From the NCBI GenBank assembly GCA_963597395.1, contig CAVBPX010000005.1:1-64000 (forward strand): a stretch of 64,000 bases of DNA, read 5' to 3'. Below are positions 26,209 to 33,692 of this stretch, one piece after another. Made by a program: the position numbers and the translations under genes. Origin of the DNA: Hallerella sp963597395 (GTDB taxonomy: Bacteria > Fibrobacterota > Fibrobacteria > Fibrobacterales > Fibrobacteraceae). How positions within the stretch are numbered: the stretch's first letter is position 1; each line of letters starts with the position of its first letter. The notes beneath the pieces are model-generated. The model did no database searches. It was not told the origin of the DNA and saw only the letters and a program-made list of their open reading frames with translations.

Positions 26209-26871
26209 TTAGCGGAAAAGTTCCGGATTTTCCTTCTTGAGGCTCGCATATCCGCGGAACGAAACAATCAGATGATCGAGGACGGGAATTTCGAGCAGGC
26301 GACCGGCCCTGCAAAGCGCACGCGTCACGCTTTTGTCCTCCTCGCTCGGGACAAGAGCCCCCGACGGATGGTTGTGAGCGATAATAATGCAGCTCGCCCG
26401 GTCGCGAATCGCCTCGGTAAAGACCTCCCGGGCGTGAACCGGCGTACGGTCCGCAAGCCCGAACGTCACCGGATGCACGCCTAAAATTCCGTTCGAACTG
26501 CTGAGCGAAACCGTCACAAAGCATTCCTGATTCCGAAACTTGAGAAACGCGAGGTGCGGCATCAGCGCACCGGGAGACGTCACGTTCGTCATCTGCGAGC
26601 CCAGAAAGAACCGGCCCGAAAGTTCGAGACACGCGAGAATTTGCGAAGCCTTGGCCCGTCCAAGCCCTTCTATCCGGCAAAGTTCCGAAAGGGTCGGGCG
26701 GCGAGCCTGCGTCGAAAGAAACTCGGCGAGTTCCTCCGAAAGCGCAAAGACGTTCTTCGTCGCCGTGCCGCGTCCGAGAATCAGCGCGAGCAGGTCCGAT
26801 GTGGAGAGGGCCTCGGGGCCGTCCTTTTCCAGACGTTCCCGGGGAAGGCGTGTTTTGTCGCAAGCGATCAT
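26209..26871 (-). CDS. radC: RadC-family JAB-domain protein
   Basis: 220 residues from the ATG at 26871, preceded by a strong AAAGGAGG. The N-terminal helix-hairpin-helix region (LCRIEGLGRAKASQIL) is followed by the RadC JAB/MPN domain with the metal motif AHNHPSGALVPSEED. The family name suggests DNA repair, but its biochemical role is not settled, and the E. coli link to recombination has been questioned. The gene is divergent from ilvB across a 408-base AT-rich spacer. Confidence 0.93.
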   Translation of the reverse strand: MIACDKTRLPRERLEKDGPEALSTSDLLALILGRGTATKNVFALSEELAEFLSTQARRPTLSELCRIEGLGRAKASQILACLELSGRFFLGSQMTNVTSPGALMPHLAFLKFRNQECFVTVSLSSSNGILGVHPVTFGLADRTPVHAREVFTEAIRDRASCIIIAHNHPSGALVPSEEDKSVTRALCRAGRLLEIPVLDHLIVSFRGYASLKKENPELFR

Positions 26872-26889
26872 TTTGAACCTCCTTTGGGT

Positions 26890-27212
26890 TTTTCCTTTAA
26901 AACGTTTTTCGAGCCGTTTTGTACACCCTTCCCCTTCATTTTTTTCGATTTTGTTCATTTTTTGCATTTTCGGGTCATCAAGTCCGATTTTCAAAAATAA
27001 AATTTTCAAAATTTCAAAAGTTTCACCCAATTTTTCAAGTTTTCAATTAAATAAAGTCCTTCAATTTCGAATTTTTCGTAAAAAGTCCCAAGTTTTCAAC
27101 TTTCAAATTTTAGAAAATCGCAAAAGTTCCAAAATATTTTTCAATTTTTCAAAAATTTTCATTTTCAAAAAATTAAAAATTTTAAAAAATCAACATTTTT
27201 CAAGGAAACCCA
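26890..27212. other. Strongly AT-rich, gene-free spacer between radC and ilvB
   Basis: About 320 bases are far richer in A and T than the flanking genes. No RNA gene or plausible coding frame is seen, although lysine/phenylalanine-rich frames stay open by composition. The ilvB promoter begins at 27213, so this DNA lies upstream of it and is not its leader. It could be a nucleoid-protein binding or upstream activating region for ilvB or radC. Confidence 0.6.
26988..27203 (+). repeat. Strand-biased TTTTCAA heptamer array
   Basis: TTTTCAA occurs at 26988, 27003, 27032, 27040, 27093, 27138, 27146, 27162 and 27197, with TTTCAA at 27012 and 27101. Several are 8 bases apart. The reverse complement TTGAAAA was not seen in the same stretch. 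Confidence 0.6.
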
Positions 27213-27241
27213 TTGACAACGCACCTTTTCGTCGCTATATT
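27213..27241 (+). promoter_or_regulatory. Sigma-70-type promoter of ilvBN
   Basis: TTGACA at 27213-27218, a 17-base spacer, and TATATT at 27236-27241. Transcription would start near 27248, leaving a leader of about 32 bases before the ilvB ATG, too short for a classical attenuator. Confidence 0.85.
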
Positions 27242-27279
27242 TGAAGCATTCAAAAACACCAATTTCACTGAGAAACGTT

Positions 27280-29004
27280 ATGACAAACCACGCATTAAGC
27301 GGTGCCCAAGTGATTCTCGATTGTCTAAAGCGCGAAGGCGTCGATACGATTTTCGGATATCCGGGCGGATCCGCCATTCCCCTTTTCGACGCCCTTCTCG
27401 ATTCGGGCATCAAGATGGTCCTTTCGCGGCACGAACAGGGCGCAACGCACATGGCCGACGGCTATGCCCGCGCCACGGGCAAGGTGGGCGTCGTCCTCGT
27501 CACGAGCGGTCCGGGCGCAACCAACACGTTTACGGGCATCTACACGGCCCTGATGGATTCCTCCCCCATCGTCGTTCTTGCGGCCCAGACGACCACGCCG
27601 AATCTCGGCAAGGACGCTTTCCAGGAATGCGACACGAGCGGCATGACGTTTGCGGCGGTCAAGCATTCGTTCCTCATCAAGAATACGAACGATCTCCCGC
27701 GTGCGGTCAAGGAAGCCTTCCACATTGCGCGCACCGGGCGTCCGGGACCCGTTCTCATCGACCTTCCGAAAGACGTTCTCGCCGGAACCTGCTCCGCAAA
27801 ATACACGGAAGAGCTCGACCTTCCGGGCTACAAGATTCCGACCTACGCGGACACGGCCATGGTCGAAAAGGCGGCAAACCTTCTTAAAAAGTCGAAAAAG
27901 CCTCTCCTTCTCGTGGGACACGGCGCCATCATTTCGAACGCGGCCAGGCAGGTCAAGGAACTCGCCGAAAAGCTGAACGCCCCCGTCGTCGAAACGCTCC
28001 TCGGCCTCGGAGCCTTCCCCGAAACGCACCCGCTTTCGCTCGGCATGCTCGGCATGCACGGAACGGCCTACGCGAACAAGGCGCTTCTCGACTGCGATCT
28101 CATCATGAGCATCGGTTCGCGCTTTGACGACCGTATCACGGGAAAGCTCGACGAATTCTGCAAGGGCGCGACCATCATCCACATCGACATAGACCCGGCG
28201 GAAGAAGGAAAAATCCTGCAGCCGCACGCGTTCCTTTGCGGTGACGCGCGACTTGTGCTCGAGCAGCTCCTCCCGCTCGTTTCGCGTCTCGACACGGACA
28301 ACTGGGTAAAAACGGTCCAGACCTACAAAAAGCGCTTTCCGCTCACCTACCCGAAGCAGGGCGGCCTCCGGATGCAGCACATCATTTCCACGGTCTATGA
28401 GCTTACCAAGGGCAAGGCCATTGTGACGACCGACGTGGGACAGCACCAGATGTGGGTTGCGCAGTTCTACAAGGCGGATTATCCGCGGCAGTTCATTACG
28501 AGCGGCGGCGCGGGCACGATGGGCTTCGGGTTCCCGGCGGCCATCGGCGCCGCATTCGGTCTCGCTTCGCAGCAAAACTGGCCGGTGTGCTGCTTTGCGG
28601 GCGACGGCGGATTCCAGATGACCGAGTCCGAACTCGCGACGGCGGCCATCCACAAGCTCCCCATCAAGATTTTCGTGATGGACAACAAGTTCCTCGGCAT
28701 GGTCCGCCAGTGGCAGGACATGTTCTACGACAAGCGCTATTCCTCCGTGAGCATGGTCGGAAACCCCGACTTTGTGAAGCTCGCCGAGGCCTACGGCATT
28801 CCGGGACTTCGGATTCGCCGCGCGGCCGATGCGGAACGCGTCATCCAGAAGGCTCTCGACCATAGCGAAGGCCCCATACTCATCCACTGCGAATGCGAAG
28901 AAGAAGACAACGTTTTCCCGATGATCCCGGCAGGCGCCCCGCTTACCGCAATGGTCACGGAACAGCCCAAGGGTCAGCTCGAAAAGCCGACAGGGAGCAC
29001 CTAA
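27280..29004 (+). CDS. ilvB: Acetolactate synthase large (catalytic) subunit
   Basis: 574 residues from the ATG at 27280; a TTG at 27241 is in frame but sits in the promoter. Thiamine-diphosphate enzyme landmarks are GYPGGSAIPLFD, the catalytic glutamate in RHEQGATHMADGYAR, SGPGATNT, the FAD-region GSRFDDR, and the ThDP/Mg motif GDGGFQMT followed by DNKFLGMVRQWQ. It joins two pyruvates, or pyruvate and 2-oxobutyrate, in the first shared step of valine/leucine and isoleucine synthesis. ilvN follows after one base. Confidence 0.97.
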   Translation: MTNHALSGAQVILDCLKREGVDTIFGYPGGSAIPLFDALLDSGIKMVLSRHEQGATHMADGYARATGKVGVVLVTSGPGATNTFTGIYTALMDSSPIVVLAAQTTTPNLGKDAFQECDTSGMTFAAVKHSFLIKNTNDLPRAVKEAFHIARTGRPGPVLIDLPKDVLAGTCSAKYTEELDLPGYKIPTYADTAMVEKAANLLKKSKKPLLLVGHGAIISNAARQVKELAEKLNAPVVETLLGLGAFPETHPLSLGMLGMHGTAYANKALLDCDLIMSIGSRFDDRITGKLDEFCKGATIIHIDIDPAEEGKILQPHAFLCGDARLVLEQLLPLVSRLDTDNWVKTVQTYKKRFPLTYPKQGGLRMQHIISTVYELTKGKAIVTTDVGQHQMWVAQFYKADYPRQFITSGGAGTMGFGFPAAIGAAFGLASQQNWPVCCFAGDGGFQMTESELATAAIHKLPIKIFVMDNKFLGMVRQWQDMFYDKRYSSVSMVGNPDFVKLAEAYGIPGLRIRRAADAERVIQKALDHSEGPILIHCECEEEDNVFPMIPAGAPLTAMVTEQPKGQLEKPTGST

Positions 29005-29005
29005 T

Positions 29006-29518
29006 ATGCAAGAAGCAACCGAAAAGAAATCTTCCGCCCACTGCCTGAGCCTGCTCGTCGCGAACCGGCCCGGCGTCCTCGTGCGCATCGCGCTCGTCTT
29101 CTCCCGCCGCGGATACAATCTGGATTCCCTGGTCGTCTCCCCGACGCTCAACCCGGACTTCAGCCGGATGAACATCGTCGCCCACGGCAACCCCGAAATT
29201 CTCGTCCAGATAATCAAGCAGCTCGAAAAGCTCGTCGATGTCATCCAGGCCAAGGATCACACGGGGTCCTCCACCGTCGAAAAGGAACTCGCACTCATCA
29301 AGGTCAAATGCAGGTCGGAGCAGCGCACGGAAATTCTCCAGCTGTGCGACCATTTCAAGGCGACGACGGTCGATATGACGGACACTTCGATGATCATCCA
29401 GATTACCGGAAACACGGACAAGATCGACGCGATGAAGCATCTGCTAGACAAGTTCGAGGTTCTCGAATACATCCGGACGGGCAAGGTCATCATGGTCCGC
29501 GGCGAAGACCTCACCTAG
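29006..29518 (+). CDS. ilvN: Acetolactate synthase small (regulatory) subunit
   Basis: 170 residues. The ACT domain opens with LSLLVANRPGVLVRIALVFSRRGYNLDSL, the usual valine-binding fold, and a C-terminal ALS_ss_C-like domain follows. It activates the large subunit and brings feedback control by valine. It starts one base after the ilvB stop and is followed by a terminator, so ilvBN is a two-gene operon. Other ilv and leu genes are absent from the window. Confidence 0.96.
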   Translation: MQEATEKKSSAHCLSLLVANRPGVLVRIALVFSRRGYNLDSLVVSPTLNPDFSRMNIVAHGNPEILVQIIKQLEKLVDVIQAKDHTGSSTVEKELALIKVKCRSEQRTEILQLCDHFKATTVDMTDTSMIIQITGNTDKIDAMKHLLDKFEVLEYIRTGKVIMVRGEDLT

Positions 29519-29549
29519 GGCCAAAACACAATTTCCTTCTCCAGAAGGT

Positions 29550-29574
29550 GCCCCGCTTCGGCGGGGCTTTTTTA
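29550..29574 (+). terminator. Rho-independent terminator after ilvN
   Basis: GCCCCGC and GCGGGGC pair around TTCG, followed by TTTTTTTA. Confidence 0.9.
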
Positions 29575-29586
29575 TACATTTACCGC

Positions 29587-30504
29587 ATGAAGATTTTTGT
29601 AACCGGAGTGGCAGGGCAGCTGGGCCACGATGTGATGAACGAGCTTGCAAAAAGAGGCTACGAAGGAATCGGGAGCGACATCGCCCCCTCCTATGGCGGA
29701 ATCCAGGACGGAAGCTTTGTGACACATGCTCCCTACCGTTCGCTCGACATTACGGACGCAGCCGCCGTCGAAAAGACAATCGAAAGCGTCCTTCCCGATG
29801 TCGTCATCCATTGCGCCGCGTGGACCGCGGTTGACCTCGCCGAAGATGCGGACAAGCGCGAAAAGGTTTTCGCCATCAACGCGGGCGGCACCCAGAACAT
29901 CGCAACCGCATGCCAAAAGATAGACGCGAAAATGATCTATATCAGCACCGACTATGTCTTTGACGGCAAGGGCGAAACTCCCTGGGAACCGGACTGCAAG
30001 GCCTACAGCCCGCTCAACGTGTATGGGGCGTCCAAGCTCGAAGGCGAACTCGCCGTAAGCCGCACGCTTACAAAGTTCTTCATTGTCCGCATCGCCTGGG
30101 TCTTCGGGCTCAACGGCAAGAACTTTATCCGCACCATGCTCTCCGTCGCGAAGTCGCACGATACGGTGCGCGTCGTAAACGACCAGATTGGGACGCCAAC
30201 CTACACCTTCGACCTTTCGAGGCTTCTCATCGACATGGCCGAAACCGAAAAATACGGCTACTACCATGCGACAAACGAAGGCGGATTCATCAGCTGGTTC
30301 GACTTTACAAAGGAAATTTACCGTCAGGCCGGGCTTTCCACGCAAGTTCTCCCCGTCTCGACCGCGGAATACGGGCTTTCCAAGGCGGCCCGTCCCTTTA
30401 ACAGCCGCCTATCCAAGGAAAAGCTCGTCCGCGAAGGCTTCCGTCCGCTCCCGCCGTGGCAAGACGCCCTTTCGAGATTCTTGAAGGAAATGAACCCGAA
30501 CTAG
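29587..30504 (+). CDS. rfbD: dTDP-4-dehydrorhamnose reductase
   Basis: 305 residues from the ATG at 29587 (MKIFVTGVAGQLG). It is an extended SDR with GVAGQLGHDV for NAD(P)H, the RmlD-type STDYVFDGKGETPWEPD, and the active-site YGASK. RmlD makes dTDP-L-rhamnose for surface polysaccharide. The other rml/rfb genes are not adjacent, so it is an isolated copy; a related SDR role cannot be excluded. There is no obvious Shine-Dalgarno sequence, and the start lies only 13 bases after the ilvN terminator, so its promoter must overlap that region. Confidence 0.88.
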   Translation: MKIFVTGVAGQLGHDVMNELAKRGYEGIGSDIAPSYGGIQDGSFVTHAPYRSLDITDAAAVEKTIESVLPDVVIHCAAWTAVDLAEDADKREKVFAINAGGTQNIATACQKIDAKMIYISTDYVFDGKGETPWEPDCKAYSPLNVYGASKLEGELAVSRTLTKFFIVRIAWVFGLNGKNFIRTMLSVAKSHDTVRVVNDQIGTPTYTFDLSRLLIDMAETEKYGYYHATNEGGFISWFDFTKEIYRQAGLSTQVLPVSTAEYGLSKAARPFNSRLSKEKLVREGFRPLPPWQDALSRFLKEMNPN

Positions 30505-30540
30505 GGCCGGAATCTCAAATTTTCAAAAAGGAAATTTAAG

Positions 30541-30984
30541 GTGAAACGACATATTCGCATTTCGGCCATTATTATGTTCGCGCTCACCTTAAACTTTTTG
30601 GCCTGCGGAAAAAACGACAAGGAAGTTTCCCTGAATAAAAAAGAACCTGGGAATGACTCAGTTTTTGTAAAAGCAGTCAATCCCGAATATTTCATTCACT
30701 CGGGAACAGATCTTATGGCGGTCATTGATTCTGCCGACGAAATCTGGATTTTACAGGATCCAAAGACGAAAAGTCTGCGCGAATTCCAACCTTTCACATT
30801 GAGTCTAGGGAACCTCTAAAAATTGCTTTGGTAAAGAAAATTTGAGTGAAACCAAGCGATGGATAGGCGGGACGAACCAGCGCGAAGTATCGCAACCAAA
30901 TTTTTGAAAATTGAATTTTTAGAGGTGACCTTTAGAAAATATCAGCCTAAAATCGGCCAAGATAAATTCTACTTCGAAAATTAA
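30541..30984 (+). pseudogene. Small lipoprotein gene interrupted by the inverted-repeat element
   Basis: A GTG at 30541 with AAAGGAA upstream starts a lipoprotein (signal with lipobox LNFLAC). The present frame stops inside the element at 30817-30819, giving 92 residues. After the element the same frame continues at 30931 (FRKYQPKIGQDKFYFEN) to a TAA at 30982-30984. The 123-base element is a multiple of three, so removing it would restore a continuous frame of about 106 residues. The protein ahead of the break mentions no known domain. The shortened product might still be made. Confidence 0.65.
30808..30930. mobile_element. MITE-like inverted-repeat element (copy 2, complete)
   Basis: 123 bases. 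The 13-base terminal repeats ACCTCTAAAAATT (30812-30824) and AATTTTTAGAGGT (30914-30926) are perfect and extend to the outer GG and CC with two mismatches. The inside carries no gene. The right half recurs at 1-51, and a shortened form recurs at 58830-58902. No clear target duplication was found; TCTA and TTTA at the borders differ by one base. The parent transposase is not in the window. Confidence 0.7.
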
Positions 30985-30986
30985 AA

Positions 30987-31151
30987 GTGAAACGCCTTTA
31001 CCCTTCGCGTTTAGCCTTAAAGTTCGTTTTCTTTAGAAAAGCTCTTCCCGGATACGGAGAGGACAAGTTTATCCAGTCGATGGGTTTCTACATTCCTTAT
31101 GACAGGAAGTGGAAGTGCCGAAAAGAAATCAAGCCGATTCCCTACAGGTAA
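30987..31151 (+). CDS. Possible 54-residue protein or gene remnant
   Basis: A GTG at 30987, two bases past the old lipoprotein stop, opens a frame ending in TAA at 31149-31151 (VKRLYPSRLALKF ... FIQSMGFYIPYDRKWKCRKE). It is basic, with a hydrophobic centre. No ribosome binding site is visible and no family is recognised. It may be the tail of a decayed gene rather than a functional one. The stretch 31152-31175 to the speA stop holds nothing else. Confidence 0.25.
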   Translation: MKRLYPSRLALKFVFFRKALPGYGEDKFIQSMGFYIPYDRKWKCRKEIKPIPYR

Positions 31152-31175
31152 ACGGAATTTTCAAGCGATGCGAAA

Positions 31176-33074
31176 CTACCCTTCGAGATACGTGTAGCCG
31201 TAAAGTCCCGAGCGGTAGATATTCAAGAATTCCTTGCCTTCCTGGAGCGTGATTTTTCCTTCCTTCACGGAAGACGAAACCCAGTTTTCCATGGTCCGCA
31301 CAAGGGCCTTGTCGCTAAAGTTCACATAGTCCAGAACGTCTTCCACCGATTCGCCGTCAATCATCTGGTCGATGCGGTAGGAGTCTCCATCGCAGACGAC
31401 GTGCACGGCGTTCGTATCGCCAAAAAGATTGTGCAGGTCGCCGAGAATTTCCTGGTAGGCGCCTACGAGATAGACCGCGAGGTAATACGGTTCGCCGTCC
31501 TTTAGCGGATGGACGGGCAGCGTACGTGAAATTCCGTCACCCGAGACGAACATGTCGATTTTGCCGTCCGAGTCGCAAGTGATGTCCTGGAGCGTCGCAT
31601 CGACCGTCGGAGCCTCGTTCAGCCGCTGAATCGGCATAATGGGAAAGATCTGGTCGATGGCCCAGCTGTCCGGAAGGCTCTGGAACAGCGAAAAGTTGCA
31701 GAAGTACTTTTGGGCGAGAAGCCTCGGCAGTTCCGAAAGTTCCATCGGGGAATGCCGCAGCTCGTTCGAAAGTTCGTTGACGCGGCGCGCAATGCTCCAA
31801 AAGAGGCGCTCCGCGAGGGCGCGCGTCTGCAAATCGACGGTTCCCATCCGAAACCCGGAAAGCACGTCATCGTTGATTTGCATCGCATCGTGCCAGTTTT
31901 CGAGCAGGTTCCGGACGTTCAAATTTTTTAAAATCGCATGCAGGTCCTTGATGGAATCCGCGGCGCGTTCCGGAATTTCCTGTTTTTCGTCCTCGAAGAA
32001 AGCCGGGCCCGCCGCCTCCAGAACGTTGAACACCAAAATGGAATGGTGCGCGGAAAGGGCGCGTCCCGTTTCGGCGATTACGTTCGGATGCGGAAGAGAA
32101 AATTTTTCGCAAGTCTCGTAAATGGAATAGACGATGTCGTTCGCATATTCCTGGACGGAATAGTTCACGGAACCCGTTCCCGCGCTGCGGCTCCCGTCGT
32201 AATCGACACCGAGTCCGCCCCCCACATCCACGAATTCGACGTTCATCCCGGCCTGTTTCAATTGGGCGTAAAATTCGGAAATTTCGCGAAGCCCGGACTT
32301 GACCTTTCGAATGTTCGTAATCTGGCTTCCCAGGTGACAGTGGATGAGCCGCACGGAATCGCACATGTTTTCCTTGCGAATCAGATCGAGCGCATGGAGA
32401 AGGTCCGAACTGCTGAGCCCGAACTTGCTGTGATATCCGCCGGATTCCTCCCACTTTCCCTGCCCGGAAGACGCGAGCTTTATCCGCAAACCGATATTCG
32501 GCTTGACGCCGATGCGGCGCGAAATGTCGATAATCATCGGAAGCTCGTTCATCTTTTCGACGACGACGAAAATGTTCTTGCCCATCTTTTGCGCGAGCAG
32601 CGCAAGCTCGATAAAATCCTCGTCCTTGTAACCGTTGCAGATAATGAGGGACGCCGGATTGTCCATGTTGGCGAGAACCGCATGAAGCTCGGGCTTGGAA
32701 CCGGCCTCAAGCCCGATGTTGAACTTTTTTCCGTGGCGGACGACTTCCTCGAGAACGGCGCGCTGCTGGTTTACCTTGATGGGAAACACATCGTAAAAGG
32801 AGCCCTTGAAACCGTATTCCTCGATGGACTTGTTGAAGCACTCGTTGATTTTTTCGATGCGCGTATCGAGAATGTCGGGGAAACGGAGAAGCAGCGGAGC
32901 AGGCATGTCGCGGAGGTCGAGTTCCTGGACGAGCTTGTAAAGATCAATCTCGGGACCCTTTTCGCGGAGCGGCCGAACCGTCGCATGGCCTTCCTCGTTG
33001 ATGTCGAAGTAGTTGATTCCCCACCCGCGGGTATTGTAGATGTCCCGGGAGTCGTCGATACGCCAATTTTTCAT
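31176..33074 (-). CDS. speA: Biosynthetic arginine decarboxylase
   Basis: 632 residues from the ATG at 33074 (MKNWRIDDSRDIYNTRGWG), with AGAGGT about 12 bases upstream; 15 earlier codons are doubtful. Fold-type III PLP decarboxylase: the lysine lies in YDVFPIKVNQQ, GLEAGSKPEL follows, then HCHLGSQI, DVGGGLGVDYDGS and AETGRALSAHHS. It converts arginine to agmatine, the first step of a spermidine or putrescine route. Length matches SpeA. No agmatinase or agmatine deiminase gene lies nearby. It is divergent from the membrane protein gene at 33198. Confidence 0.95.
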   Translation of the reverse strand: MKNWRIDDSRDIYNTRGWGINYFDINEEGHATVRPLREKGPEIDLYKLVQELDLRDMPAPLLLRFPDILDTRIEKINECFNKSIEEYGFKGSFYDVFPIKVNQQRAVLEEVVRHGKKFNIGLEAGSKPELHAVLANMDNPASLIICNGYKDEDFIELALLAQKMGKNIFVVVEKMNELPMIIDISRRIGVKPNIGLRIKLASSGQGKWEESGGYHSKFGLSSSDLLHALDLIRKENMCDSVRLIHCHLGSQITNIRKVKSGLREISEFYAQLKQAGMNVEFVDVGGGLGVDYDGSRSAGTGSVNYSVQEYANDIVYSIYETCEKFSLPHPNVIAETGRALSAHHSILVFNVLEAAGPAFFEDEKQEIPERAADSIKDLHAILKNLNVRNLLENWHDAMQINDDVLSGFRMGTVDLQTRALAERLFWSIARRVNELSNELRHSPMELSELPRLLAQKYFCNFSLFQSLPDSWAIDQIFPIMPIQRLNEAPTVDATLQDITCDSDGKIDMFVSGDGISRTLPVHPLKDGEPYYLAVYLVGAYQEILGDLHNLFGDTNAVHVVCDGDSYRIDQMIDGESVEDVLDYVNFSDKALVRTMENWVSSSVKEGKITLQEGKEFLNIYRSGLYGYTYLEG

Positions 33075-33152
33075 TTCGTGCGAGTACCTCTTTTGGTTGT
33101 GAAAATTCAAAAAAAACAATAGAAAAAAACGGACCCGTTTTTAAGGGGCTTT

Positions 33153-33177
33153 TGCATTTTCTATTTTCGAAAATGCA
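33153..33177. promoter_or_regulatory. Palindrome between speA and the 33198 gene
   Basis: TGCATTTTC and GAAAATGCA form a perfect 9-base inverted repeat with a 7-base spacer. It lies 20 bases before the ATG at 33198 and about 80 bases before speA. It could be an operator or a hairpin in the leader. No T run follows. Confidence 0.4.
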
Positions 33178-33197
33178 TTTTTTACCGAAGAGGTTCT

Positions 33198-33668
33198 ATG
33201 TCGCAAATCGCAAGCTTTTTCTCGGAATACTGGGTCATCATTCTGATTCTAGTCATTCTCGTCGTCATTTTTGCCGCCGTTCGCGCCGTACGAAAGGTGA
33301 TGAAGGAAGGCGGCGGAGCCTTTAACATGGACACCATCCGCAAAAATTCCGAACCGAACCGCGAGGTCATCCGCTACAAGGGCCGCGCCATGCTCAAGGA
33401 TGCGGACATCGTTTGCGAAGTCAAAGGAAACCGGGTCGCTCCGAAGCGCGAAGACCTCACGCTTTTTCGTGCGGCGTTCAAGAGCAAGTTCAAGGCCGCC
33501 GTTTTCTTTATCGAAAAGGAAAACAAGGTCGCCTACTTTTTTTGCAAGACCGAAGCGGGCCTCCAGCGCCGCATTGCAAACCTGATGCTCGACAAGCAGG
33601 AAAAGAACGGACACTGGCCCTATACCGACCGGGCGACCGGCGAGCACCTCCGCTTTCCGAGAGTCTAG
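33198..33668 (+). CDS. Membrane-anchored protein of unknown function
   Basis: 156 residues. One membrane segment (about 10-32, YWVIILILVILVVIFAAV) near the N-terminus is followed by a basic stretch and a soluble part of about 120 residues (VIRYKGRAMLKDADIVCEVKG, LFRAAFKSKFKAAVFFIEKENKVAYFFCKTEAGLQRRIANLML). The soluble part looks like an alpha/beta domain, probably facing the cytoplasm. AAGAGG precedes the ATG. hrpB starts 25 bases after the stop. No family is recognised. Confidence 0.7.
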   Translation: MSQIASFFSEYWVIILILVILVVIFAAVRAVRKVMKEGGGAFNMDTIRKNSEPNREVIRYKGRAMLKDADIVCEVKGNRVAPKREDLTLFRAAFKSKFKAAVFFIEKENKVAYFFCKTEAGLQRRIANLMLDKQEKNGHWPYTDRATGEHLRFPRV

Positions 33669-33692
33669 TTTTCGGATTTTGAATTTTCGTCC

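Noticed and set aside
26057..26863. A long minus-strand frame that would extend the OmpA protein by about 270 residues
   Set aside because: The extra part is Arg/Ser/Gly-rich with no family match, overlaps radC, and a strong ribosome binding site with a signal peptide marks the start at 26056.
27207..27279. An attenuator or T-box leader for ilvBN
   Set aside because: The promoter leaves a leader of only about 32 bases with no hairpin or Leu/Val/Ile-rich small frame.
30801..30940. A target site duplication around the element (TCTA and TTTA)
   Set aside because: The two differ at one of four bases and the element edges are uncertain; not enough to call.
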